Part shown: positions 24,463 through 34,428 of the stretch, piece by piece | Position numbering within the stretch: the first letter of the stretch is position 1 | Layout of the letters: each line of letters starts with the position of its first letter | Assembly: GCF_000504305.1 (NCBI RefSeq) | Contig: NZ_KI632512.1 | Coordinates: 3,066,220 to 3,130,219, forward strand | DNA length: 64,000 bases | DNA from: Nitratidesulfovibrio termitidis HI1 | Lineage (GTDB): Bacteria; Desulfobacterota; Desulfovibrionia; Desulfovibrionales; Desulfovibrionaceae | Reading direction: 5' to 3' | Made by a program: the position numbers and the translations under genes | The notes under the pieces: model-generated | The model's database searches: none | What the model was told of the DNA's origin: nothing | The model's input: the letters and a program-made list of their open reading frames with translations, nothing else

Positions 24463-27400
24463 TTAATCCTCTTGCGCATCCAGGCCGACGATCTTCTTCA
24501 AGGCCGCTCGGAATTTGGGGTAGTTGACCTTGACGCCATCGTCGAGGTCGATTTCCACTTGCTCGGTGGCCAGCGGGTACAGCACCTCGCGTTCGTACTC
24601 TTCCATCTCGGCGATCATCTTGGTGATCTTCTCGATCTCCTTCAGGGCCTTGGTCTTCTCGCCCTGGCTGCTGCTGGCGCTGATGCTGACCGCCTCAAGA
24701 TGGTTCTTGTGCGAGGTGAGCTTGGTGCGGAACTCGCGCAGGTAGTCGTTAAGCACCACGCTGACCGTATCGGGACGGTAGCGGTGCATGTAGATCAGCG
24801 CGTTGAAGCTGCCTTTGGGGCTGGAGAACAGCCAGTAGATGGGCCGCTTCTTGTAGCGTTTCACATGGTCGGTGTAGAACTCGCCAAGGAAGTAGTCGCG
24901 GATGGAGTAGTTGCGCTTGCCCTTGATGTTCAGCGCCTGCTCGACGAACCGGAGGTTTTCCTCGTAGTAATCCTCGCCAAACGCCACGCGCAAGAATTTA
25001 CGGAAGCGCTCGGCGATATCGTCGGTGAACCAGTCGCCATCGAGCATGGGGATGACGTTGTCGTCATCGGCCGGGAAGCTGGGCTCCGGAATCCGCTTCA
25101 GGTAATCCTCGATGGTCTCTCCCTGGTTGGCCAGGATCAGGCCCGGTTTGTCCAGTGCATAACGGCCAAACATGCAGCCCACGGCATAGGAGACCATCTC
25201 GCGCATGGTGTCGGCCAGCAGCAGCGCCTCCAACTCGTCCTCGCTCTTGTCGTTGCCGTAGCGGTAGTGCGGGTTACAGGTCAGGGTGATTTCGCTGAGG
25301 TTAACTTTTTCATTCAGCTCATCTTGCAGGCCGTAGGCGTCAATAAAGATGCGGTTGTTCTCTTGCTCCAGCCGCTGCATCTCCAGCGTCATCTCCCGCC
25401 AGTGGGCGCGGAGCTTCTGGTAGGTGGCTTTCATGTTTGACTGACGGTAGTCGGGATTCAGGAGCGGCAGACTGCTGAAGTTCCAGGAGGTTTCGCAGGA
25501 GTCCCAGTCTTGGCATGAAAGCCTTACTAACTTCCCTGAGTTGGTCTGGATAGTTTGTGTACGGTCACCAGAATCAATAATTCTGATCTCGCTAATTTGA
25601 TTGGGGCCAAAATTTACCGAGGGGGCGAGTATTTTTAATACTTCGATACCAACTTTCGAATTAAGGAGCGCCATTGCGGTGTTTTGACTTATTTTATTTC
25701 CAAAGGCACACATGCCTGCATTTGTAAATATAAAGCCATCGCCAAACTTCCTGACACTTATAAGATCGGATGAAATAGCACTCCAAGTTATTCCATTCTC
25801 AAAGTAATGCCCCATGCCCGTGACTGTACGAGTTACCGAGTTGTATTTCTTCTTGGCAAGCTTTTTTATTTCCTCGCCATCGTTAAACCAGTTCAAAACA
25901 GCTTCTTGAAATCCATACCATTTCCTGAATCCACCACCGTGATTTATCGGAACCCATTGCTTGTCTGGTACTGAATGACAAGTAATTTTCGAAAAAGAAA
26001 CCTCTTGCCACCTGCGAATAAACCTTTCGTTATCCAGAGTCTTCATTCCCTGAGCAGTATCAAGATCATCGCCAAGTCTTGCGCCAGACTCGAATGCTTG
26101 AATGGTTGGCTTTGATGCCCAGTACGCTATCGGATGTCCGGGAATTCTAGAAAAGTCATTGGCAAGAGAACGATACAACCAGCCGCAGTTTGGGTTTCGG
26201 ATTGCTTCGAGAGCCATCGACGACTTTTCTGTCTCTGATTTGCCATCAACAAGTCGAATAAATACACCTTCCTTGTTTGAGATAACGGAATTGCTGCAAA
26301 CGAATGCAGTTGTTGAAACAACGGAGCCACCAATAGAGTCAAACCCACGCTCACCAATATGCATCATTGAGAGTAGGGTTGCGCGAGACAAAAGCTTGGT
26401 TCTGAGAACCTCAAAAGAAGAAAGAAACATCCAGGCTTGCATGTTTATCATCGCAGTCATGCCTTGCTTTAACGCAAGAGCCAACGACCTTTCCATAAAC
26501 ATCGCAAAAAGATCCGACTTCGCATCGGGGTAGTTATCTTTCGACCACGAGCCCAAGCGACCATTCATGCCTCCACTGCTCATATACGGAGGATTGGCAA
26601 TCACCACATGGTATTTCGGGCTCAGGTAATCGGCCTGCCGCAGGGCTTGCAGCACCTTCTGGTGTGTCATGCTGATAAACAGCTGGCCGGAGACGTTCTT
26701 TGACTCCAGAATCCTGAGCATGCCGTCCACGTCGGTGACGTCAGGGCGAATCAGGGAGCCGAAGTTGTCGGCCTCTTCGAACTGGCGCAGGGTGGTTTGC
26801 AGCGGCGCGGTAAACAGGTCGCGTCCGACGAAGTCCATGTAGTTCTTCAGTTCGCCCTCGGCGAAGTGGACATTTTCCAGCACGCAGATGTTCGGCTTGA
26901 CGCCCTTGTTGAAGAAGCGGCGCTGTTTTGCGCGGGCCTTCATTGTCAGGGCAAAGGCGGCCAGTTCCCCGGCGCGCTCGTCGATCTCGATGCCGTAGAG
27001 GTTATTGGTGAGGATCTTCTCCGGGATATCGGCGGGCTCGTAGCCTTCCTCCTCGTAGATGGCATAGAGCAGGTCAAAGGCATAGGTGAGCATGTGGCCG
27101 GAGCCGCAGGCCGGATCGCAAATCTTGATCTCTTCCGGCTTACTGATGCGGAGGAAATCCGTCTCGGCCTGTTCGGGCTTGATGTAATAGTCCATTTGCT
27201 CAATTAGCTTCGAGCCCGGACGGTTGAGCAGCCACAGGCGGCCGAGGGAGTTTTCCACCAGGTAGCGCACAATCCAGTGCGGGGTAAAAAGCTGGGTGGC
27301 GGCAGGGATGTTTTCGGGCGTGATCTTCTTGTTCTTCTTCAGGCCGTCAAACACCTCGTCCTTCTTCTCGGAGATGTAGAACTGGTAGAGCCAGCCGATC

Positions 27401-27987
27401 ACCTCGACATCCTCGCAGGCATTCGGCGTCATCGCCTCGCGGGTATAGGCGAGGATGGAATTGCCCGAGAGCAGGTCGTCGGGCATCAGCAGTTCGGTGT
27501 AGTCGTCGATGCGCTGGAACAGGAACGGCATTGCCTTGTTCCAGAAGTTGCAGGCGGCCACCACCAGCAGCCGGTAAGCCTCACCCTGCGGGTCGCGGCT
27601 GGGGGCTTTGCCATCGAGCAGGGCAAATACCTGTTGCCGGACTTTGGCGTGCGCCATTTCTTCGTCAACGTGGCCCATTTTGGCTTCAGCCAGAATCTCG
27701 GGCTGGAACTGTCCCTCGGCGGGAGACACAACGCTGATGCGGGTGTAGCGGTTCACATCCATGAAACGCAGGGCGCAGAAGCGGTTGAACCAGATGTAGG
27801 CCACCCGCTCGATGACCTGTTCCTTGCCGTGCCCCTTGATCGCCTCTTCCAGTTTCTTGATGGCCTCGGCACGTTCACGCCGGGCGGCGCTGTTTTCAGC
27901 CAGCACCAGTTTTAGCTTGGCGGAGACCTGTTTCAGCAGGCTGCGGCGGGCGAACTGGGCGAATTTTTTTAGTTTTGCGGTTTCCAT
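24463..27987 (-). CDS. pglX: BREX type 1 adenine-specific DNA methyltransferase PglX
   Basis: 1174 residues. The S-adenosylmethionine motif DPACGSGHML and the catalytic NPPY (residues 465-468) identify an N6-adenine methyltransferase of the PglX type. It marks host DNA at the BREX site and sets specificity. The segment of roughly residues 470-850 (about 25440-26580) is visibly more A/T-rich than both flanks, as expected for a recognition domain exchanged by recombination. The gene starts 4 bp after the nuclease-like gene and is followed by pglZ after 9 bp. No frameshift is seen, so this copy looks active. Confidence 0.95.
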   Translation of the reverse strand: METAKLKKFAQFARRSLLKQVSAKLKLVLAENSAARRERAEAIKKLEEAIKGHGKEQVIERVAYIWFNRFCALRFMDVNRYTRISVVSPAEGQFQPEILAEAKMGHVDEEMAHAKVRQQVFALLDGKAPSRDPQGEAYRLLVVAACNFWNKAMPFLFQRIDDYTELLMPDDLLSGNSILAYTREAMTPNACEDVEVIGWLYQFYISEKKDEVFDGLKKNKKITPENIPAATQLFTPHWIVRYLVENSLGRLWLLNRPGSKLIEQMDYYIKPEQAETDFLRISKPEEIKICDPACGSGHMLTYAFDLLYAIYEEEGYEPADIPEKILTNNLYGIEIDERAGELAAFALTMKARAKQRRFFNKGVKPNICVLENVHFAEGELKNYMDFVGRDLFTAPLQTTLRQFEEADNFGSLIRPDVTDVDGMLRILESKNVSGQLFISMTHQKVLQALRQADYLSPKYHVVIANPPYMSSGGMNGRLGSWSKDNYPDAKSDLFAMFMERSLALALKQGMTAMINMQAWMFLSSFEVLRTKLLSRATLLSMMHIGERGFDSIGGSVVSTTAFVCSNSVISNKEGVFIRLVDGKSETEKSSMALEAIRNPNCGWLYRSLANDFSRIPGHPIAYWASKPTIQAFESGARLGDDLDTAQGMKTLDNERFIRRWQEVSFSKITCHSVPDKQWVPINHGGGFRKWYGFQEAVLNWFNDGEEIKKLAKKKYNSVTRTVTGMGHYFENGITWSAISSDLISVRKFGDGFIFTNAGMCAFGNKISQNTAMALLNSKVGIEVLKILAPSVNFGPNQISEIRIIDSGDRTQTIQTNSGKLVRLSCQDWDSCETSWNFSSLPLLNPDYRQSNMKATYQKLRAHWREMTLEMQRLEQENNRIFIDAYGLQDELNEKVNLSEITLTCNPHYRYGNDKSEDELEALLLADTMREMVSYAVGCMFGRYALDKPGLILANQGETIEDYLKRIPEPSFPADDDNVIPMLDGDWFTDDIAERFRKFLRVAFGEDYYEENLRFVEQALNIKGKRNYSIRDYFLGEFYTDHVKRYKKRPIYWLFSSPKGSFNALIYMHRYRPDTVSVVLNDYLREFRTKLTSHKNHLEAVSISASSSQGEKTKALKEIEKITKMIAEMEEYEREVLYPLATEQVEIDLDDGVKVNYPKFRAALKKIVGLDAQED

Positions 27988-27991
27988 CTAT

Positions 27992-28531
27992 TTAGGCTCC
28001 TCCAGCTGCAGCAGCGGCCAGGCGGGTGACCGGCCACTTGGGGAAGTTTTCATTCCATTTGTCCAAGTTGACGACATGGCAGCTTGAGGCCAGGGCCTGG
28101 GCCCAGCGGCGTGATGCTTTGCCCACCGGCAGTTCCTTTTTCAGGGATTTCTGCATCCGGCTGTTCAAAGCGTTGTCAAAGGTGATCAGGCAGACATAGT
28201 GAACCGGCTTATCCACCTTCTGCTCGGCATGCCGGTAAAGATAAGAATCTCGGAATTTGTATTTCAGGTAGTTCTTCAGCCACTTGAAGCTGGCTCGTCG
28301 CAATTTTGTCTCGTCTTCGGTCGCTGCGCCAAGGACATCGTAAATCGACGGGTCGTCGTAGTCCTTCAGCTCCACGTAGACATAGGCCTCCTCGAACTCA
28401 GCGATGATGTCGACGCCTTTCATGGGCGCACCGTGAAATGTGGGCTTTGTGCTGTCCTTTTCGTCAAAGACGAAAGCGTCCAGTGCGTCATTGAAACAGA
28501 ATTCGAAACCGTCGGCCTCAACGATCTTCAT
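27992..28531 (-). CDS. Putative PD-(D/E)xK nuclease-like protein inserted in the BREX operon
   Basis: 179 residues, no family recognised with certainty. A motif of the restriction-endonuclease fold is visible: GVD (D41) followed 13 residues later by E54-L-K56 (YVYVELKDYD), preceded by a short helix and strand. The rest is helical and basic (KLRRASFKWLKNYLKYKF), then VHYVCLITFDNAL, and an Ala-rich tail. Its ATG overlaps the stop of the ATPase gene (ATGA), so the two are translationally coupled. A nuclease subunit worked by that ATPase is the simplest reading. It is not a standard BREX component. Confidence 0.6.
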   Translation of the reverse strand: MKIVEADGFEFCFNDALDAFVFDEKDSTKPTFHGAPMKGVDIIAEFEEAYVYVELKDYDDPSIYDVLGAATEDETKLRRASFKWLKNYLKYKFRDSYLYRHAEQKVDKPVHYVCLITFDNALNSRMQKSLKKELPVGKASRRWAQALASSCHVVNLDKWNENFPKWPVTRLAAAAAGGA

Positions 28532-29592
28532 TTGCCGAGGCCTCCCATGTCGTTTTCGATCTCTTGGTTGATAAGAAAGCCAAAAGCCTCGTCAATCGGG
28601 TTTGGCGAGATTCTCAGGTAGTCCTCGGTGGAGGCGACTTTGATCTCGGAAGTTTCCGCATCACGGTACAGGCTATGGAAGCGTACGTGGTCGTCTTTGC
28701 CCTTGTCCATGAGCAGATCGAACCACTTAAGCAGCACATAGTCGTGGGTCGCCAGAAATATCTGCTGGCCGTTTCGTGACAGCTCCAGCAGGATATGAAC
28801 GAGCAACTTCATCAACTTGGGGTTCAGGTTGGATTCAGGCTCGTCCCAAAACAGCGGGCCACTGACACCGGGCTGGATCGCGCCGGTTTCCAGAAGACGC
28901 GAGAGTATCCCCGCCTTGCGGAATCCTTCGGCCATGGAGTTGGCGGAGTATTCAGTATTCTCGGTTTTGAAGGTGACCTTGCCGCCGCCATAGAAAACGA
29001 AACGGCCGCCGCAGATACCTTCGATCTCGGCCATGGCCCATTTGGATTTCTCGTGCAGGTTTTCCAGACGGACCTCGGGGAGATCCAGCAGCAGGCAGAT
29101 GTCCTGATATGTCTGGTCAAAAGAGAGGCCGTATTTCTCGTACAGGCTGTTGAACCCCTTCATGAACGAGAGGACTTCCTTGGTCGGGATGAATACCGCC
29201 TCGGCTTGGTACTGCTCGTAGTTGGCGCGATCTTGGATGGCCAGCGCCTTCGAGTTGTTGAAGAAGGTCGCGGCGATCTTCTGCCCCCCAGCGAACCTCG
29301 CCGACAGATAGGCCTGGTCGGTCGCGCCCTGGCGATGCATCTTGCCGAGTTTGTCATCCAGCGGCATGAAAAGGCGCAGTAGCTTGGCTGTCAGAGCCGC
29401 TTCAAGCTCATCGTCGCTGGTGTCGGGCTTGTTCTTAAACAGGGGCGCACCGGCGCAAAGCCCATAGGCCGCCTTGAGCAGATGAGTTTTACCGGTGCCG
29501 TTCTCGCCGATGATCACGTTGATCTTGGGCGAGAGCTCCAGCGTCAGGTCGGTGAAGACCGTGAGGTTTCTCAGTTCAAGGCGCTCGATCAT
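28528..29592 (-). CDS. AAA/ABC-type ATPase (AAA_15/OLD-like) inserted in the BREX operon
   Basis: 354 residues. Walker A IGENGTGKTH is near residue 30, a signature-like region EGFRKAGIL around 225, Walker B LFWDEPESNLNP near 250, and the H-loop LATHDY near 280. This is the compact SMC/OLD-type ABC ATPase fold without a long coiled coil or Toprim domain, as in two-gene defence systems such as Septu (PtuA). Start and stop overlap brxC and the nuclease-like gene by 4 bp each. It is therefore locked into BREX expression although the BREX-1 core has no such pair. Confidence 0.8.
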   Translation of the reverse strand: MIERLELRNLTVFTDLTLELSPKINVIIGENGTGKTHLLKAAYGLCAGAPLFKNKPDTSDDELEAALTAKLLRLFMPLDDKLGKMHRQGATDQAYLSARFAGGQKIAATFFNNSKALAIQDRANYEQYQAEAVFIPTKEVLSFMKGFNSLYEKYGLSFDQTYQDICLLLDLPEVRLENLHEKSKWAMAEIEGICGGRFVFYGGGKVTFKTENTEYSANSMAEGFRKAGILSRLLETGAIQPGVSGPLFWDEPESNLNPKLMKLLVHILLELSRNGQQIFLATHDYVLLKWFDLLMDKGKDDHVRFHSLYRDAETSEIKVASTEDYLRISPNPIDEAFGFLINQEIENDMGGLGK

Positions 29593-32500
29593 ATCTGAAT
29601 CCTTTTCCCTTTGCGGATTTCATCCAGCAGCGCCTCTCGCATGGACTTCAGGTAGCGTTCCACGTCGGTCTCGTCAGCCAGCCAGGCCTTGTCGAATGAG
29701 ACCTTCACCGAGCGACTGGGCACATACTCAATGCGCGGTTCTGGCTTGGCCGGTGGCGTGGGCTTCGTCCCTTCATCCGGCTTGACGAATCCACCGGGTT
29801 CCGGCGTAGGTTCTGGTATTGGTGCCGGTTGCGCCCAGGAGGTCATCTGCGAAAGCAGGCGCTGGTAGTCGCTTTCCTCAAACCGACGCAGGGTATCGCG
29901 GATGACGGCGATCAGCTTCTGGCGCTCGATGGCCGCATTGAATTCATTGAAAGGACGGGTGATCTGCTCCTGTTGATCACCGTTCAGTGCGCCGAATTCA
30001 GCCATGCCGCAGAGGCGGCCTTTGAGGGCGGTGACCGTCTCCTTGGCCTTGGCAATCTCGGTATTGATCTGAGCAGTGACCTTCCCCTGCAGGGTTTCGA
30101 CTTGCGTCTTCATCTGCTGCATGCGGTTGCCCTTGAAGCATTCCGGATCGGTCAAGCAAGCGACCACCTGTGCGGCTTCGTCGCCTTCGATGTAGGCGAA
30201 GTTGGGCTCCTGGGTTTGAACGAACTTGCGGGCGTTATCGAAAATGTCTTTCTGCGGGCCGTTCATGAACTTGCGGACAGGATCGATAACGCTTTCCTTC
30301 ATAGTGAGCAGCGCGTCTTCCTGGCGGGTGAGTTCGGTCAGGTACCAGGTGTAGGGCTTACCGATCAGCTCCTTGAGCTTCTCAAGCACCGGCATCAGCG
30401 TATTCAGGAACGGATACAGGGGAGCTTGGGCAGCAAGCGGGCTGAGCTGACGCATGAGTTCCTGAAGCGCGGCGCCAGCTTCCTTGCCGAGCTCCTTCGC
30501 TTCACTGGCCCCGGGGGGGGCATCAAAGAGGTCTCCCAAGAGTTCCTTGAGAGCGCGGACCTGCGATGCAGTAAATTCGACCTGCGGTTCCAGCACCACG
30601 TTGCCGTGCCCATGGGTGTTACGCAGTGCCCGTTCCAGCGTGTCTTCTTCGAGAAGGTTGCCGTCGGTGCGAACCTCGATCTTGCCGCGGGCGCACAGGT
30701 TGGCCAGGGTACAAAGCACGGCAGCGTAGTGCCAGCCGTAGGGTTTGCGCTCGAATTTCTCCAGGAGGTTTTTCAGCGTGGTACGCACGCCCCCCCGGTT
30801 ATTACTCTGAATGAACGCCAACAGCTCTTGCTCGGACTCGGCCAGGTTGGTGACGTCGTTACCGAACAGCCCATGCTGCGAGTGCTTGAGGCATTTGGCG
30901 ATGTCGTTCTCGGTATAGGTGATGCCACGCAACATGCGAAGGTTCGGATAGGCGCGGGAGATGAGCTCGTGGAATCCGCGCAACACCCGGGTCTGCGCAT
31001 CCTCGGAACCGATCTCAATGTCGGTACCTGCAACGAACAACTTGGCCTTGCCCATCAGGCTTTGAACGCGCTGCTGCAACTCGGCATAGCGTTGCCGGTT
31101 CTGGAAGCCCTTGTCGGTCAGGATGCGTTTGACCGCCTCCTGCTGGGTGATCGACATATTCTGGCGGATATATTTCTCCGTCTGCTTGTACATGAGGGTG
31201 TCGCGAACTAGGCGTGCGTCCAAGGGCATCAGGACCAGCAGTTCGTCCCGGCCCATGCTCTGCATCCGCAGGATGGACTCGTTTTCGGCATTTTCATGGA
31301 ACGGGCTGATGACATGGATGGCCAGTTCGTACTCGCGGCCGTGCAGTCGATCGTCAAGTTTTCTGGAGAACGGGTAATCCTGGCCATTCTCGTCGTAGCG
31401 GATCTTCCGATGCTTGAGGACATGGTCGAAAACGATCTTCTCAAGCTCGGTGGCAACGTCTGACGACTCCACCTCGGTGTTCTTGATTTCCTGCTCGACG
31501 TCTTTTTCCTCGTCGGTCAGGTACTCGTAGAACTCGCCATTGCGCTGCACGTAGGTCTGCTGCTCCAGGAGGCTGAGAGCTTCCTCGACTCGCTTCCTCA
31601 GCGCGGGCAGATCCTGATTGAAACCGTCGAGCATCAGGACGCACAGGTTGCGAACGGTTGGCTTGAACTCCTTGACGTACTTGACCAGGAAAAGCGTTTT
31701 CAACAGCCGAATCGCAAAGGGACCATCCAGATGCTTTTCTGCCTGGATGATGGCCCGCTGGATATTGGATTTCAGCGCGGTGCGAATGCCTTCGAACATC
31801 AGGTCGAAGGTCGCCAACTGGCCGATTTCATGCCCCCCGATCTGGATCGCAACCTGCTGGAACACCCCCAGCATGGAGCGTTCGCCCACCGAGCTGTGCT
31901 TGCCCTCGAAGGCGTTATGCTGCGACAGATTCTGAATGGCCGACTGAAACAGCGCGAATTGGTAAGGAATAAACGGATAGCTGTGAATGAAGTGTTCCCG
32001 ATCCTGGTAGTTCCTGTAGGTTTGCGAACCGTCGGCAAAGTCAAACAGGGTCTTAAAATTGTTGGATTGCGCATGATAGATGCCTGAAAGCAGACGAACG
32101 CCTTCTTCGGTTTTCGTCAGCAGACGCTTCTGGATAACCTCCGCCACATCGGCGCTGGTCAGTTTCATGCGGTTGGCGAACCGAGCCTGGATCTTCGAGA
32201 AGTCGTTGCCTTGCTGCTTTCCCATTTCGCCGACAACAGTCCCCATATCTTCTTGGGCGGTCACGATGACCCATGCGCGGCCCCTGCATTTGGTGGCCAT
32301 GCTCTCGGCGATGGTCTGGAGGTTGGTCATTAGCTTGATGTTTTCAGCGATGTACTGACCGACCTCATCGACAAAGAAGTTCAGGCGAAAATCTGGCGAT
32401 TGTCGCTCGATATACGCATGTACCTGCTCGGCAAAATCTTCGATGGAGACACGGTACTGGCTGCGGTATTTATCGAGTATCCCCATGGCCGATGCTTCGT

Positions 32501-33137
32501 CACCACCGGTTGCCTGGGCATAGGCTTTAGCAATGCTTTTCCCTTCCAGCAGAGCCTGCTCGCGGCCCATTTGCCATGTTCTGCCTGCTGTGGATTCATA
32601 GGCAGATTTGAACTGTTGGTAGATGCCGCGGCTGTCGAGGTCGCGCTCGAACTGGGCGATGTGCCCCTGTTTGCCGTAATAACCGCACATCTCGTCAAAA
32701 ACCTTAACGAAGACGGCAAGAAGCGCATCGACTTGAGTCTTGCTGATGACGTCCGCTTTCTGGTCGATGTTGAACAGAATGCTTTTTGATGGAATGGCGA
32801 CGGCTCGTTTGAGATCACCACGAAGGATTTCGTTGTCGCCACACTTGGGCAGGAACAGGTCAAGAGCCGTGGCCCCGTCGATCTGTCGGTTTTCGAGCAA
32901 GAGGGCCAGCATCTTCAACAGGTGGGATTTGCCTGACCCGAAGAAGCCGGAAACCCAAACGCCGTTGGCACCTTCGTAGTTGTTGTAAGCGTCCAGAAAG
33001 GACTCAAGCCGTTTCTCGACCTCGTTGGTCAGGACGTACTCTTCAATCTCGAGGCGAAGGCTGGCTTCATCATCAGCTTTGATGACCCCTTCTATCGGAC
33101 GGTCAACTGGCTTGTTAAAAATGGTCTTAAGAGTCAT
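29589..33137 (-). CDS. brxC: BREX type 1 ATPase BrxC
   Basis: 1182 residues from the ATG at 33137 (MTLKTIFNKPVDRPIEGVIKA matches the family start; GAGGGCAG upstream). A P-loop GFFGSGKSH is at residues 64-72; the long remainder is helical with DUF499-like character and a Pro-rich region near the C-terminus (EPTPEPGGFVKPDEGTKPTP). BrxC is a core BREX ATPase, related to PglY, needed for methylation and defence. It starts 14 bp after brxB. Its stop overlaps the start of the inserted ATPase gene. Confidence 0.93.
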   Translation of the reverse strand: MTLKTIFNKPVDRPIEGVIKADDEASLRLEIEEYVLTNEVEKRLESFLDAYNNYEGANGVWVSGFFGSGKSHLLKMLALLLENRQIDGATALDLFLPKCGDNEILRGDLKRAVAIPSKSILFNIDQKADVISKTQVDALLAVFVKVFDEMCGYYGKQGHIAQFERDLDSRGIYQQFKSAYESTAGRTWQMGREQALLEGKSIAKAYAQATGGDEASAMGILDKYRSQYRVSIEDFAEQVHAYIERQSPDFRLNFFVDEVGQYIAENIKLMTNLQTIAESMATKCRGRAWVIVTAQEDMGTVVGEMGKQQGNDFSKIQARFANRMKLTSADVAEVIQKRLLTKTEEGVRLLSGIYHAQSNNFKTLFDFADGSQTYRNYQDREHFIHSYPFIPYQFALFQSAIQNLSQHNAFEGKHSSVGERSMLGVFQQVAIQIGGHEIGQLATFDLMFEGIRTALKSNIQRAIIQAEKHLDGPFAIRLLKTLFLVKYVKEFKPTVRNLCVLMLDGFNQDLPALRKRVEEALSLLEQQTYVQRNGEFYEYLTDEEKDVEQEIKNTEVESSDVATELEKIVFDHVLKHRKIRYDENGQDYPFSRKLDDRLHGREYELAIHVISPFHENAENESILRMQSMGRDELLVLMPLDARLVRDTLMYKQTEKYIRQNMSITQQEAVKRILTDKGFQNRQRYAELQQRVQSLMGKAKLFVAGTDIEIGSEDAQTRVLRGFHELISRAYPNLRMLRGITYTENDIAKCLKHSQHGLFGNDVTNLAESEQELLAFIQSNNRGGVRTTLKNLLEKFERKPYGWHYAAVLCTLANLCARGKIEVRTDGNLLEEDTLERALRNTHGHGNVVLEPQVEFTASQVRALKELLGDLFDAPPGASEAKELGKEAGAALQELMRQLSPLAAQAPLYPFLNTLMPVLEKLKELIGKPYTWYLTELTRQEDALLTMKESVIDPVRKFMNGPQKDIFDNARKFVQTQEPNFAYIEGDEAAQVVACLTDPECFKGNRMQQMKTQVETLQGKVTAQINTEIAKAKETVTALKGRLCGMAEFGALNGDQQEQITRPFNEFNAAIERQKLIAVIRDTLRRFEESDYQRLLSQMTSWAQPAPIPEPTPEPGGFVKPDEGTKPTPPAKPEPRIEYVPSRSVKVSFDKAWLADETDVERYLKSMREALLDEIRKGKRIQI

Positions 33138-33151
33138 CACGCTGCCCTCGT

Positions 33152-33766
33152 TTATGCTTCGCAATGAAAAATGTTAAATGCCCTGTAGTACTTGTCATCA
33201 TGCAGCCTTCCGAAGAGATCGAGCGATGCTCCAGACTCCAGGGAGTGGGTGTAGGCTCCAGGAAAAAACATGACGGTTGGTTTTTCTTTCGCCGTGCTCT
33301 GCAGATTGTTTAAAACGTTGTGCGAGCGGATGTAGGGGAATACCTCACCAACGCCGGATAAAAAAAGAACTTCGAAATCCGCGCTTGCCAGTTTGGCAGC
33401 AATGGCCGGAACAAGATGCGCTTCGGGGTCAAGTACGCCTTGCAGCAGTTCCTTTAGTTGTTCTTTGGAGACAGAATTTTCCATTTCGACAATATTGTTC
33501 CAGATTTCACGTTCTTTAAGGATTTCAATCGAAATGTCATACAGATTGATTTCCAGAATACGAACGCCGTCCTGCTCAAGGCGATTGATCAGTTGGCGCT
33601 GGAGTCGCTCCATTTCCACAGATTCTTCTGGCTTGAAAGGACAGATAAAGAACGGAACCTCATTGCCAAGTCCTTGCTTATTGAGAAAACGCTGGCTCGA
33701 TATTACAGTGAAGAGATGCTGAAACCTGTCCTGCATCGACATTCTGGCTATATCTGCCGTCATCAC
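33152..33766 (-). CDS. brxB: BREX type 1 protein BrxB
   Basis: 204 residues, DUF1788-type. SMQDRFQHLFTVISSQRFLN is followed by EVPFFICPFKPEESVEME and the C-terminal PTVMFFPGAYTHSLESGASL with LFGRLHDDKYYRAFNIF, as in BrxB proteins. Core BREX-1 component, required for both modification and defence; mechanism not fully known. The ATG overlaps the brxA stop (ATGA). Confidence 0.93.
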   Translation of the reverse strand: MMTADIARMSMQDRFQHLFTVISSQRFLNKQGLGNEVPFFICPFKPEESVEMERLQRQLINRLEQDGVRILEINLYDISIEILKEREIWNNIVEMENSVSKEQLKELLQGVLDPEAHLVPAIAAKLASADFEVLFLSGVGEVFPYIRSHNVLNNLQSTAKEKPTVMFFPGAYTHSLESGASLDLFGRLHDDKYYRAFNIFHCEA

Positions 33767-34422
33767 CTCACCACCTTCACATCAGATTCAAATACAGGGA
33801 AGCACAAGGCCTCCCCGTGACTGCCTTGATGGATTAGTTCCCATAGTCGCGGGCTGAGAATGGCTGTCTGTATCATGTTGTTGGCTGTTAGAAGATCGGC
33901 TTCGCGAAGTATCTTGAACAGAACCTGTCGCAATTTGCCTCGCGTTGTCGGGGTGATTTCGTCCAGTTCCAGATGCCACTCAGCTTTCCTGTTGAAGAAG
34001 GAATCGAAATCCTCGTGGGTTAGATCGCTTTTCAGTGTGATGTAGCGCTCTCGAAGCACTTCAACAGCAAAATCAGCAATGAATTTGTACCGACGGCAAA
34101 CGGCGAGCCACAGGAGATAAGCCTGCTCCTGATGGGTGCCCTCAACGAGGAATTCAAGTTCGCCTGGGCTCAACGTCTTAAGTCGAGAGGTGACCTCGCG
34201 GAAGACTCGTTTGAGTGTATTCAGTGTTCTGGCCTGTAGTAAATTTTCTGCGATAACCTTGTCTCGAACAGGGGGCCAATCGCCAAGGCCAAGATACAGC
34301 GTGGCCAGCTTCACCGATTCACGGAGAAAGAGGCCGCCTGTTGTAAAAGCCATGATGTATTTAGTACTATCCATGTAAATTAAGTCCGCTTGATGGAGGT
34401 CGACCCCGTTGTCGTGACCCAT
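33763..34422 (-). CDS. brxA: BREX type 1 protein BrxA
   Basis: 219 residues, DUF1819-type: KYIMAFTTGGLFLRESVKLA, then NLLQARTLNTLKRVFREVTSRL, LLWLAVCRRYKFIADFA and TRGKLRQVLFKILREADLL. BrxA is a small DNA-binding, largely helical protein of BREX-1 operons. An in-frame second Met 16 codons later (MDSTKYIMAF) fits other BrxA starts but lacks a good ribosome-binding site, so the longer form is kept. The gene lies 6 bp after brxR. Confidence 0.92.
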   Translation of the reverse strand: MGHDNGVDLHQADLIYMDSTKYIMAFTTGGLFLRESVKLATLYLGLGDWPPVRDKVIAENLLQARTLNTLKRVFREVTSRLKTLSPGELEFLVEGTHQEQAYLLWLAVCRRYKFIADFAVEVLRERYITLKSDLTHEDFDSFFNRKAEWHLELDEITPTTRGKLRQVLFKILREADLLTANNMIQTAILSPRLWELIHQGSHGEALCFPVFESDVKVVR

Positions 34423-34428
34423 CTTTTC

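Noticed and set aside
23764-25440. 558-codon plus-strand frame opposite pglZ and pglX
   Set aside because: It is the antisense of two recognised BREX genes, with Leu/Val/Gln-rich shadow composition and no ribosome-binding site.
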